Positions 25,831-33,310 of a DNA stretch of 64,000 nt are shown here, in pieces. Within the stretch, counting starts at the first letter, position 1. Every line of letters starts with the position of its first letter. The position numbers were made by a program, and so were the translations under genes. Source of the DNA: Hymenobacter cellulosivorans (GTDB lineage: Bacteria; Bacteroidota; Bacteroidia; Cytophagales; Hymenobacteraceae); NCBI RefSeq assembly GCF_022919135.1, contig NZ_CP095049.1, positions 4,778,501 through 4,842,500 of the forward strand. The letters are read 5' to 3'. Under the pieces are notes generated by a model that had not been told where the DNA came from, ran no database searches, and was given only the letters and a program-made list of their open reading frames with translations.

Positions 25831-27903
25831 TTAAATTTTGCTTCCTTCTTTCTTCTCCCACTTCTGCTGCCACTTCGGATAGTCCTTGGTCAACAGTTTT
25901 TGCGGCCAGGTGCTGGCGTACACGTAGCCCGTCCGGCGCTCATTCTCAATTTCGCTCAGCTGGCTGCGCTTCTGCCCGTCGCGGCCCACGTAAATCGGCT
26001 TGTTGGTTTCCAGGTCGTAGAACCGGGCCCAGAGCACACTGCCGACCTCAGGCACGATTACCCGGTCTTTGCCCTTGGGCTGGGTCGGGTCGGCAATATC
26101 CTTGAGGGCGAAGCCTTCCATTTTCACGGCCTGAAACCAGGCTACGGCGGCGGCAATAGACTTCTTTACTTCCGGTGAAGGGTTATCCAGGGTCAGCAAA
26201 AACTCAACGATGCCCACGCTTTCAGCCCCGCTGAGCGAGGCCAGCTCAAAGGCCCGGGCCTTCACCGGCAGCAGGGTTTTCCGGTCGTGCTGGGCGCACC
26301 ACACGGTGAGCTTGCCGTTCTGCACGTACTGGGTTTTGAGAATGCAGCTCACGCCCTTGTCCACGGCCAGCTTGGCCGCCGGGGCCAGCGTTGGGTCCAG
26401 AGCGGCATAGTCGCCCTGCTTTTCGGCCACGGCCTTGAGCAGGTTCAGCACCCGCACCATGGCGTTGTCGTTGTAGGTAATCTGGGCGCGGTAGCCGCTG
26501 CTGTCGGGGTAGAACTGGGGAAACCCGCCGTTTTTGTGCTGCATCTTGAGCAGGTAGCGGATGCCCTTCTCAGCCCCGGCGCGGTAGGCGGCGTTGCCCG
26601 TGGCTTTGTAAGCTTTGGCCAGGTACTCAATTTCCCGGGTCGTGGCATTGTTGTCGATGGTGGCGTCCTTGCGGTTGGCGTCGGCCAGGGTAGCGGCTTT
26701 GAGAGCAGCACTCAGCGGGGCTTTGTAGTCCACCTTCTTTTCCTTCACGGCCTTGGGCCAGCCGCCGATGCTGCGCTGGTAGACCAGCATTTTCTCGGCC
26801 GTAGTGTCAGTGGCTTCGGCCAGCAGCCCGCCCATTTTCAGGTTGTGCGAGGAAGTAGCCGACGAGTTACCAAACTGCTTCCACCGCTCCCCAAATGTCC
26901 AGGCGGCATCAATCTGCCGGGCCTTGGGGGCGTTTTCGGCCGTGTTCAGGTTGTCGCGGTGCCAGGCGTAGTCGCCGCCCTGGCGGTGGCAGCCGGAGTA
27001 GTACACCCGGCGCCCCCACTGCGGCGTACCCTTGCCCGACTGCGCAGCGTAGATATCCGCATCGGCCATGTTCTTGGGAAACTGACAGTCAATCAGGTAG
27101 AACTGCGACTCGGTGTGGTAACGGCCCAGTTTGAAGTTGTCGTCGCCCTCAAAGGTGCAGTTCTTGAGCACCGTTTTGGCGTCTTTGCTGCCCGAGCCGT
27201 CGTGCCAGATGGCGGCATTCATATTGTGGCAGATAAAGCGGCAGTTCTCGGCAAAGGCCCAGCCGCGCGGACAATAAAAGTCCACGCTGCCTTCCATGGT
27301 GCAATCCTTGAAGTAGTACACGCCGGCCTCAGCATCCCAGGGGCTCACCGTGTCGTTGCCCAGCGTGCGGAAAGTGCAGTTCTTCACCGTCAGCCGGGTC
27401 GTGCCCTTGCCGGTGTAGAGTGCCATCTGGTGGTCGGTCTTCTTGATGATCTTCTTACCCGTGGGGTCCGAGGGGCAGTCGATGGTGACGGAGCCAGTAG
27501 CTTCGGCCCCGTAGGTGTTCATCACCGTGAGCTTTTCGAGCGTGATGTCGGGACTGTTGCGCAGGCTGAGCGTGGCAATAGTCCAGTCGTTGGCGGTGGC
27601 CGGGTCGCAGCGGAAGATGGCGTTGGCCTGGGAAATGGTGATGACCACGCTCTTTTCCGACTCGCCCTGCAGGGTAATGTGGTCCTTACCGTCGATAAAG
27701 ACCTTTTCCTTATAGGTACCTTTTTTGATGCGAATCACCCGTTGCTGGGTGGCGCTGGCGGGCAGGCTGTTGACGGCGGCCTGAATGGTCGGGAAGTCGC
27801 CCGAGCCATCCAGAGCCACCGTCAAATGCTGTGCGTAGGCCGAGGAAACCTCTCCCAAAATTGCCCCTGCCAGCACAAGCATTGCCTTCAAATACCCTTT
27901 CAT
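25831..27903 (-). CDS. Pectin methylesterase-pectate lyase fusion (CE8-PL10)
   Basis: The ATG at 27903 gives 690 residues with a signal peptide (MKGYLKAMLVLAGAILGEVSSAYA, cleaved before QHLTV); a TTG five codons upstream is less likely. Residues about 25-345 are a CE8 pectin methylesterase: VALDGSGDFPTIQAAVNSLP at the start and MEGSVDFYCPRGWAFAENC carrying a catalytic Asp. Residues about 370-690 are a PL10 pectate lyase: QRSIGGWPKAV, DATIDNNATTREIEYLA, NGGFPQFYPDSSGYRAQITY and KARAFELASLSGAESVGI. De-esterification by CE8 exposes polygalacturonate, which PL10 then cleaves by beta-elimination. No T9SS tail is seen, so it is probably periplasmic. It sits between kdgF and uxaB. Confidence 0.9.
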   Translation of the reverse strand: MKGYLKAMLVLAGAILGEVSSAYAQHLTVALDGSGDFPTIQAAVNSLPASATQQRVIRIKKGTYKEKVFIDGKDHITLQGESEKSVVITISQANAIFRCDPATANDWTIATLSLRNSPDITLEKLTVMNTYGAEATGSVTIDCPSDPTGKKIIKKTDHQMALYTGKGTTRLTVKNCTFRTLGNDTVSPWDAEAGVYYFKDCTMEGSVDFYCPRGWAFAENCRFICHNMNAAIWHDGSGSKDAKTVLKNCTFEGDDNFKLGRYHTESQFYLIDCQFPKNMADADIYAAQSGKGTPQWGRRVYYSGCHRQGGDYAWHRDNLNTAENAPKARQIDAAWTFGERWKQFGNSSATSSHNLKMGGLLAEATDTTAEKMLVYQRSIGGWPKAVKEKKVDYKAPLSAALKAATLADANRKDATIDNNATTREIEYLAKAYKATGNAAYRAGAEKGIRYLLKMQHKNGGFPQFYPDSSGYRAQITYNDNAMVRVLNLLKAVAEKQGDYAALDPTLAPAAKLAVDKGVSCILKTQYVQNGKLTVWCAQHDRKTLLPVKARAFELASLSGAESVGIVEFLLTLDNPSPEVKKSIAAAVAWFQAVKMEGFALKDIADPTQPKGKDRVIVPEVGSVLWARFYDLETNKPIYVGRDGQKRSQLSEIENERRTGYVYASTWPQKLLTKDYPKWQQKWEKKEGSKI

Positions 27904-27933
27904 TCGTTCTTTCTTCAATTCGCCTTTGCAGGT

Positions 27934-28284
27934 CTACACAAAATCTTCCCGCATTGGCGAAAAGGCATCCAGCAGCACGCCGGCCTCCAGGCAGACCACG
28001 CCATGCCACACGTCGGAGGGCACGTAAAACGCGTCGCCGGCCCGGAGCACCTGCTTTTCCTCGCCCAACGTCACTTCAAACACTCCGCTCTGGATGTAGC
28101 TCTGCTGCACGTGCACGTGGTGGTGCAGGGCCCCTACCCCGCCGGTTTCGAAGGTCACTTTCACCAGCATCATCTGCGCGTCGTAGGAAATAATGCGGCG
28201 GCGCATGCCGGGCCCGACATCGGTCCAGACGGCATCCTGCTCTGTGATGAAGCTGGCCGGAATTTCCTTGGTGGCAGTGCTCAT
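27934..28284 (-). CDS. kdgF: KdgF-type cupin (unsaturated uronate linearisation)
   Basis: This 116-residue single-domain cupin carries metal ligands in GALHHHVHVQQSYIQSG and DVWHGVVCLE, plus the double-stranded beta-helix pattern (EVTLGEEKQVLRAGDAFYVP). KdgF proteins speed conversion of 4,5-unsaturated galacturonate, released by lyases and GH105/GH88-type hydrolases, into the linear keto form 4-deoxy-5-keto-uronate. It lies between kduI (29-base gap) and the CE8-PL10 gene (30-base gap), exactly where that step belongs. Small cupins are a broad family, but context and length make this assignment good. Confidence 0.85.
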   Translation of the reverse strand: MSTATKEIPASFITEQDAVWTDVGPGMRRRIISYDAQMMLVKVTFETGGVGALHHHVHVQQSYIQSGVFEVTLGEEKQVLRAGDAFYVPSDVWHGVVCLEAGVLLDAFSPMREDFV

Positions 28285-28313
28285 GAGTGGGAAGGTTTGC
28301 GGTTAAAAACTAA

Positions 28314-29144
28314 TTAGCGAAGCTGGTCCAGGGGCACGGCGTCCATATCGGTGTACTCGCGGTTTTCGCCGGCCATACCCCAGATGAAAGCGTAGTTGGA
28401 ACTGCCGCAACCGGTGTGAATCGACCACGGCGGCGAGAGAATGGCCTGCTCGTTGCTCACCCACAAGGGGCGGGTTTCGTTGGGCTCCCCCATCATGTGC
28501 AGCACGCGCTGACCGGCGGGCATATTGAAATAGAGGTAAGCCTCCATGCGCCGGTCGTGGGTGTGCGAAGGCATCGTGTTCCATACCGAGCCGGTTTTGA
28601 GCTGAGTCAGGCCCATTACCAACTGGCAGCTCTGAATGCCTTCCGAATAGATGTACTTGTAAATCGTGCGCTGATTGGCCGTTTCTACCGCGCCCATTTC
28701 CACCGGCGTAGCTTCGGCCTGGGTCTTAAGCGTGGTCGGGTGCTGGGCGTGAGCCGGGGCCGACAGGATATAATAGCGGGCCGGCTCATCGGCCGAATTG
28801 CTCAAAAACTGCACGTCCTGTGAGCCTTTGCCCACATAAAGGCAGTCTTGGTTGCCAAGCTCGTAGGTCGTGCCATCCACGGTGACCTGGCCGGCACCAC
28901 CCACGTTAAGAATGCCCAGCTCCCGGCGTTCCAGGAAGTAGTCGGCCTTCAGGTTAGGCGGGCAGGGCAAGGTCAGGGGCTTATCAGTCGGCACGGCGCC
29001 GCCCACAATCATCCGGTCGTAGTGCGTGTAGACCAGGGTGATATCATCAGCCACAAACAGGCGTTCAATCAGGAAATTCTCCCGGAGTTCGGTCGTATTC
29101 ATGCCCGCAGTTTCGCGGGGGCTGATGGCAAAGCGTTGGGTCAT
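28314..29144 (-). CDS. kduI: 5-keto-4-deoxyuronate isomerase
   Basis: This 276-residue protein matches KduI along its length: LRENFLIERLFVADDITLVY at the start, YFLERRELGILNVGGAGQVTV, YVGKGSQDVQF, and the zinc site with SHTHDRRMEAYLYFN and WSIHTGCGSSNYAFIWGM. It isomerises 5-keto-4-deoxyuronate to 2,5-diketo-3-deoxygluconate in the cytosol. The ATG at 29144 gives a normal-length N-terminus. It is the second gene of the operon behind kduD, across a 93-base gap with an inverted repeat. Confidence 0.95.
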   Translation of the reverse strand: MTQRFAISPRETAGMNTTELRENFLIERLFVADDITLVYTHYDRMIVGGAVPTDKPLTLPCPPNLKADYFLERRELGILNVGGAGQVTVDGTTYELGNQDCLYVGKGSQDVQFLSNSADEPARYYILSAPAHAQHPTTLKTQAEATPVEMGAVETANQRTIYKYIYSEGIQSCQLVMGLTQLKTGSVWNTMPSHTHDRRMEAYLYFNMPAGQRVLHMMGEPNETRPLWVSNEQAILSPPWSIHTGCGSSNYAFIWGMAGENREYTDMDAVPLDQLR

Positions 29145-29145
29145 C

Positions 29146-29228
29146 GGTGAATGAGTAAATGAGTGAATGAGTGAAGTGTGGTGCTTGAACGAATCAGGAG
29201 GCGAAACTCACTCATTCACTCATTCACC
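29146..29228. repeat. Inverted repeat of GAATGAGT words between kduD and kduI
   Basis: GGTGAATGAGTAAATGAGTG (start 29146, 22-base arm to 29167) pairs at 20 of 22 positions with the segment 29207-29228 (CTCACTCATTCACTCATTC...). Further copies of GAATGAGT fill the space between. The arms are reiterations of a 4- or 8-base word, resembling in style the palindromes at 19810 and 22561 but with a different word. Confidence 0.7.
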
Positions 29229-29237
29229 ATTTCACTT

Positions 29238-30008
29238 TTATCGGCCCATCCAGCCGCCGTCGACGGTGAGAATGGTACCGTGGATGTAGTTGGCGGCTTC
29301 TGAGGCCAGGAAAACCGTAGGGCCTTTGAAGTCGTCGGGGGTGCCCCAGCGGCCGGCCGGAATGCGGGCCAGAATGCTCTGACTCCGGTCCGGGTCGTTG
29401 CGCAGGGCTTCGGTATTGTCGGTGGCAATGTAGCCGGGGGCAATGGCGTTGACGTTGACGCCGCGGCCGGCCCACTCGTTGGCCAAGGCTTTTACCAGGC
29501 TGCCGATGGCACCTTTGCTGGCTGCATAGCCCGGCACGTTGATACCGCCCTGGAAAGTCAGCAGCGAAGCCGTGAAGATGATTTTGCCCGAGCCCTGCTC
29601 CAGCATCCGCCCCCCAATGGCGCGGGCCAGGCGGAAAGGCGCATCCAGATTAATATGGAGTACCTCGTCCCACAGGTCGTCGCCATGCTCGGCGGCGGGG
29701 GCGCGCTTGATGGTGCCGGCGTTATTGATCAGGATGTCGATGCGGGGAAAGTCCTGCTGCACCTTCTCGATAAAGGCATCGACGGCGGTGCGGCTGCTGA
29801 AGTCGGCCTGGTAGGCGTGAAAGCGGCGGCCCAGAGCCTGTACTTTCTGCTCGGTTTCGGAGCCGCTCAAGGCCAGCGTGGCCGACACGCCGATGATGTC
29901 GGCGCCGGCTTCGGCCAGGCCCAGGGCCATAGCCTGCCCGATACCCCGATTGCAGCCCGTAACGATGGCAAGTTTACCGGTAAGGCTGAAGGAAGGGGCC
30001 GTATGCAT
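29238..30008 (-). CDS. kduD: 2-keto-3-deoxygluconate dehydrogenase (SDR family)
   Basis: The ATG at 30008 (MHTAPSFSLTGKLAIVTG) gives 256 residues, the usual KduD size; the longer frame adds an unlikely 38-residue leader. It is a classical short-chain dehydrogenase with the cofactor motif TGCNRGIGQAMALGL, NNAG (in ILINNAGTIKRAP), and the catalytic Tyr/Lys of GYAASKGAIGS. KduD reduces 2,5-diketo-3-deoxygluconate to 2-keto-3-deoxygluconate, feeding KdgK. It is the first gene of the minus-strand operon; the predicted LacI operator at 30136-30159 lies 128 bases upstream. Confidence 0.92.
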   Translation of the reverse strand: MHTAPSFSLTGKLAIVTGCNRGIGQAMALGLAEAGADIIGVSATLALSGSETEQKVQALGRRFHAYQADFSSRTAVDAFIEKVQQDFPRIDILINNAGTIKRAPAAEHGDDLWDEVLHINLDAPFRLARAIGGRMLEQGSGKIIFTASLLTFQGGINVPGYAASKGAIGSLVKALANEWAGRGVNVNAIAPGYIATDNTEALRNDPDRSQSILARIPAGRWGTPDDFKGPTVFLASEAANYIHGTILTVDGGWMGR

Positions 30009-30135
30009 AGGGCGAGGGGTTTCGTAACTTTTTAGAGAATGGTAATTGGTTTTGGGCACTATCTGCCCAGAAACTGGTTTGATAAGTTTACACGACAGCA
30101 CAGGCAAAAGGAAGAATAGCACAATGTTTATTTGT

Positions 30136-30159
30136 GCAAACGTTATCGGGAACGTTGCC
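30136..30159. promoter_or_regulatory. Predicted LacI-type operator between kduD and the regulator gene
   Basis: On the minus strand it reads GGC-AACGTT-CCCGAT-AACGTTTGC toward kduD. The two AACGTT hexamers are separated by six bases and the whole is a near-palindrome. The half nearer the gene (AACGTTTGCACAAATAAA) is repeated exactly upstream of the pectate lyase at 31431-31457. The site sits midway between the divergent kduD and lacI-type genes (126-128 bases from each), so it could control both and give autoregulation. Confidence 0.8.
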
Positions 30160-30284
30160 GATAGCGCATTTTGCGGAAGGCTGAAACCCGGATGAGGAAA
30201 AATTCGGAATAGAACTCTACTTTAGGCCCCGAAACCGCTGCTCTTCCCTCCTTTCTACTAATTGCACTTTAACAAGCCCACCTC

Positions 30285-31307
30285 TTGGATAACGTTACCA
30301 TAAAGGATATTGCCAAGGCCCTGAACCTGTCCACTTCCACAGTGTCGCGGGCCCTGCGCGGGAGCTATGAGATTAACGCTGAGACCAAACGGCTGGTCAT
30401 GGAATACGCCGAGCGGCTTAACTACCGGCCCAACCCGATTGCGCTCAGCTTAAAGGAAAACCGCAGCCGTGCCATCGGCGTCATCGTTCCGCAGATTGCC
30501 AACTACTTCTTTTCCCAGGCCATCAACGGCATCGAGGCCATTGCTTACAACCGCGGCTACCACGTCATCATCTTCCAGACCCACGAATCCTACGAGCGGG
30601 AAGTGGTAAACATGCAGCAGGCCGTGTCGCGAAGGGTGGATGGGCTGCTAATTTCACTTTCCAGCGAAACGTCCGACGTGACCCACCTGCGCGAGCTACA
30701 GGACCAGGGCATGCCAGTCGTATTGTTCGACCGGGTTTCGTCGGAGCTGAATGCTACCCAGGTTGTGGCCGATAATTTTAAGGGTGCCTTCGAAGCCACC
30801 GAGCACCTGATCTGGTCGGGGCGGCGGCGCATTGCCCACCTCACCATTCCACCGTTCTTGTCGATTACCCAGGAGCGCCTGGCCGGCTACCGCGCCGCCC
30901 TGGAAAAGCACGGCATTCCCTACGACGAAAACCTGATTCGCTACGGCACCTTCGGCCCCGATGAAGTAGGCCCAATGGTGGATGAGCTGCTGGCCCTGGA
31001 GCCCCGTCCCGATGCCTTCTTCACCGCCAGCGACCGGCTCGCGGCCGGCTGCCTGGGTGCCCTGCAGAAGCGCAACCTGCGCATTCCCGAGGATATTGCC
31101 CTGATTGGCTTCACCAACATGACCGTGGCCGAGCTGTTGTCTCCGCCGATGAGCACGGTGGTCCAGCCGGCCCAGGAAATCGGGCAGGTGGCCGTCGAGC
31201 GCCTTATTGAGCTGATTGAGCGTAAGCAAAAAGCCGCCCCGCCAAGCGTCATCAAGATTCCGACGACGCTTATTGCCCGCGACTCGACCCGCACGGTGGT
31301 GGGCTGA
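30285..31307 (+). CDS. LacI-family transcriptional regulator of the pectin genes
   Basis: This 340-residue protein begins with a TTG at 30285. The N-terminal helix-turn-helix is typical: VTIKDIAKALNLSTSTVSRA and the hinge region LNYRPNPIALSLKENRS. Residues ~60-335 form a periplasmic-binding-protein-like sensor domain (IGVIVPQIANYFFSQAINGI, DAFFTASDRLAAGCLGAL, IALIGFTNMTVAELLSPPMS). It is divergent from the kduD operon, with an operator-like palindrome between them. That palindrome recurs upstream of four more transcription starts in the locus, so I infer that this is the pectin/uronate regulator. The effector is probably a pathway intermediate such as KDG or a galacturonate derivative; the sequence does not say which. 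Confidence 0.9.
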   Translation: MDNVTIKDIAKALNLSTSTVSRALRGSYEINAETKRLVMEYAERLNYRPNPIALSLKENRSRAIGVIVPQIANYFFSQAINGIEAIAYNRGYHVIIFQTHESYEREVVNMQQAVSRRVDGLLISLSSETSDVTHLRELQDQGMPVVLFDRVSSELNATQVVADNFKGAFEATEHLIWSGRRRIAHLTIPPFLSITQERLAGYRAALEKHGIPYDENLIRYGTFGPDEVGPMVDELLALEPRPDAFFTASDRLAAGCLGALQKRNLRIPEDIALIGFTNMTVAELLSPPMSTVVQPAQEIGQVAVERLIELIERKQKAAPPSVIKIPTTLIARDSTRTVVG

Positions 31308-31342
31308 GCACCCCAAGCACTTCGCCCTGGTAGGAGCTTGTA

Positions 31343-31375
31343 AAACGGCGCCCCGGCTTGGCCGGGGCGCCGTTT
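31343..31375 (+). terminator. Rho-independent terminator after the LacI-family gene
   Basis: Perfect 15-bp arms (AAACGGCGCCCCGGC and its complement) surround a TTG loop, 36 bases after the regulator stop; the upstream arm ends in A residues and the downstream arm in TTT. Confidence 0.85.
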
Positions 31376-31424
31376 CTGGTTTAGACCCTTACTAGCCTAA
31401 TGACCAAATTAAGCAACTGTCTTT

Positions 31425-31448
31425 GAGAACGTTCCCGGCAACGTTTGC
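31425..31448. promoter_or_regulatory. Predicted LacI-type operator upstream of the secreted pectate lyase
   Basis: The site reads GAG-AACGTT-CCCGGC-AACGTTTGC toward the lyase gene, ending 85 bases before its ATG. The TTTG inside the gene-proximal half could double as the -33 element of a Bacteroidetes promoter, so that binding would occlude RNA polymerase; this last point is inference. Confidence 0.82.
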
Positions 31449-31533
31449 ACAAATAAAGGCCGGGATAGTACCGCATAGAACGGGGAATTTACGGTAGACT
31501 ACCTCTCCTACTTTCCACCCTAACCTGTTTTCT

Positions 31534-32940
31534 ATGCGCGTACTCCGTACTCCCCCTTCCTTGTTACGACCCACTACTGCGCTGGCAGCCTTGCTGCTCG
31601 CGGCCACGGCGGGCCTTGCCCAGCAAGTACCGGCCTTTCCCGGGGCCGAAGGCTTTGGCCGCAACGCCACCGGCGGCCGGGGCGGACAGGTAGTCGAAGT
31701 TACCAACCTGAACGACTCGGGGCCGGGCAGCTTCCGGCAGGCTTTCAACGAGTTTCTGGGTCAGCCCATTACCATCGTGTTCCGGGTGGGCGGCACGATT
31801 GAGTTGAACACGCCGCTGCGGCCTTCGCGCTCCAACGTCACCATTGCGGGCCAGACCGCGCCCGGCGACGGAATTTGCCTGAAAAAGCATACGTTCAAGA
31901 TTTTCGGCAACAACATCATCGTGCGCTATATCCGCTCCCGGCCGGGCGACGCCTCGGGCTCCAACAGCCCGGCGGTGTACGGCATCAACATGGAGAACTG
32001 CAAGAACTTCATCGTGGACCACTGCTCCTTTAGCTGGGCCATTGAGGAAGTGGCCACGTTTTACGACAACAAGAATTCGACCGTGCAGTGGTGCCTGCTC
32101 AGCGAGAGCCTCAACTCGTCGTACAATTCCAAGGGCGACCACGGCTATGGCGGCGTCTGGGGTGGGCAGTACGCCTCTTACCACCACAACCTGATTGCCC
32201 ACCACCACAGCCGTGCCATTCGCTTCAACGGGGCCCGCGCCCACGACACGACGGCCGTGGTCGATTACCGCAACAACGTTATCTACAACTGGGGCAACAG
32301 CAATGCGGCCTACGGTAACGAAATTGAAATCAACGGCGGCTCGGCCCAGCTGAATCTGGTAAACAACTACTACAAAGCCGGGCCCGCCACGCCCGCCAGC
32401 CGGGCGGCCAACATCTTCGAAATAACCGAGGCCTACAATGCGGCCACCCCCAATAAACCGGTGGGCATGGTGTACGCCAACGGCAACCACGTGACGGCCA
32501 ACGCCGCCGTGACGGCCGACAACTGGGCCGGCGGGCTACGGGTGAAATACTACCCGGCGACTACTCTGAGCCAGTTCCGGCAAGCCGCTCCTACCACCGG
32601 CATAGCGCCAATTACCACCCAAACGGCTACCGAGGCCTACGCGTCGGTGCTGGCCGGTGCCGGGGCTACCCTGCCCCGCCGCGACGCCGTGGACAGCCGC
32701 GTGGTCAATGAAACTGCTACTGGCACGGCCACCGGCGGCAGTCCCGAGGGCAGCGCCACCTACGGCCCGGGCCAGGGCATTATCGACTCGCAGAGCGCCG
32801 TAGGTGGCTGGCCGGTATACAACACAGCCGCCGCCCCCGCTGACACCGACCACGACGGCATGCCCGACGCCTGGGAAACGGCCCGGGGCCTGAACCCCAC
32901 TGATGCCGCAGACCGCAACACCCTGGCCAGCAGCGGCTAA
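31534..32940 (+). CDS. Secreted PL1-type pectate lyase, cut short by an in-frame stop
   Basis: This 468-residue product has a signal peptide (about 1-29, ending LLLAATAGLAQ). The parallel beta-helix lyase body includes FPGAEGFGRNATGGRGGQVV, NVTIAGQTAPGDGICLKKHT, VRYIRSRPGDASG, FIVDHCSFSWAIEEVATFYD and YHHNLIAHHHSRAIRFNG. It ends with a calcium-binding-like DTDHDGMPDAWETARGLNP. These are features of Bacteroidota PL1 pectate lyases, which cleave polygalacturonate by beta-elimination. The frame stops at TAA (32938-32940), where homologues usually read ...SGYTMLE; the following codons (32941 on) continue in the same frame as TMLETYINGL and a T9SS tail. The catalytic body is therefore intact but separated from its secretion signal. 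Confidence 0.85.
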   Translation: MRVLRTPPSLLRPTTALAALLLAATAGLAQQVPAFPGAEGFGRNATGGRGGQVVEVTNLNDSGPGSFRQAFNEFLGQPITIVFRVGGTIELNTPLRPSRSNVTIAGQTAPGDGICLKKHTFKIFGNNIIVRYIRSRPGDASGSNSPAVYGINMENCKNFIVDHCSFSWAIEEVATFYDNKNSTVQWCLLSESLNSSYNSKGDHGYGGVWGGQYASYHHNLIAHHHSRAIRFNGARAHDTTAVVDYRNNVIYNWGNSNAAYGNEIEINGGSAQLNLVNNYYKAGPATPASRAANIFEITEAYNAATPNKPVGMVYANGNHVTANAAVTADNWAGGLRVKYYPATTLSQFRQAAPTTGIAPITTQTATEAYASVLAGAGATLPRRDAVDSRVVNETATGTATGGSPEGSATYGPGQGIIDSQSAVGGWPVYNTAAAPADTDHDGMPDAWETARGLNPTDAADRNTLASSG

Positions 32941-32943
32941 ACC

Positions 32944-33246
32944 ATGCTCGAAACCTACATCAACGGCCTGGCAGCCACCATAACGGCTACGCAGTCGGCG
33001 GCCAGCCTGCAACTGGCCGTGTACCCCAACCCGGCCCGCGAAGAGTTGCTGGTAGTACACCCCACTGCCAGCCGGACAGCCCGCTTCGAGGTGTACAATT
33101 TCGCCGGGCAGCGGGTAGCGTCTTTTACTGGCGCAGCCGGCCAGCACCAGACGCTGCTGCCGTTGCGCCAATTGGCCGCTGGCACTTACCTGGTGCGCTA
33201 CTCCGACGGCCCTCAGCAGCTCACGGCCAAAATCGTTAAGCAGTAG
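32944..33246 (+). pseudogene. Detached C-terminal part of the pectate lyase: T9SS sorting domain
   Basis: This 100-codon stretch is in the same frame as the lyase upstream, separated only by TAA (32938-32940) and one codon. MLETYINGLAATI completes the lyase's last motif. It is followed by a T9SS type A sorting domain: LQLAVYPNPAREELLVVHP, FEVYNFAGQRVASF, LPLRQLAAGTYLVRYSDG and the basic end KIVKQ. It has no signal peptide of its own, so expressed alone it would be useless. I read it as the 3' end of one gene broken by a single-base nonsense change (Tyr TAC/TAT to TAA), or as a sequencing error. Confidence 0.85.
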
Positions 33247-33268
33247 ACCAGACTCTTTGTTGCTTGTA

Positions 33269-33301
33269 CCAAAAACGCCCGGCTCGGCCGGGCGTTTTTG
33301 G
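33269..33301. terminator. Bidirectional terminator between the pectate lyase and the MFS gene
   Basis: Perfect 15-bp arms (CCAAAAACGCCCGGC and its complement) with a TCG loop and A/T tracts on both sides serve the two converging genes. Confidence 0.92.
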
Positions 33302-33310
33302 CGTTAGGGG

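Noticed and set aside
30285..30300. AACGTTACC at the start of the regulator gene as a sixth operator
   Set aside because: It encodes N-V-T of the start DNVTIKDIAKAL, and no second AACGTT lies at the right distance.
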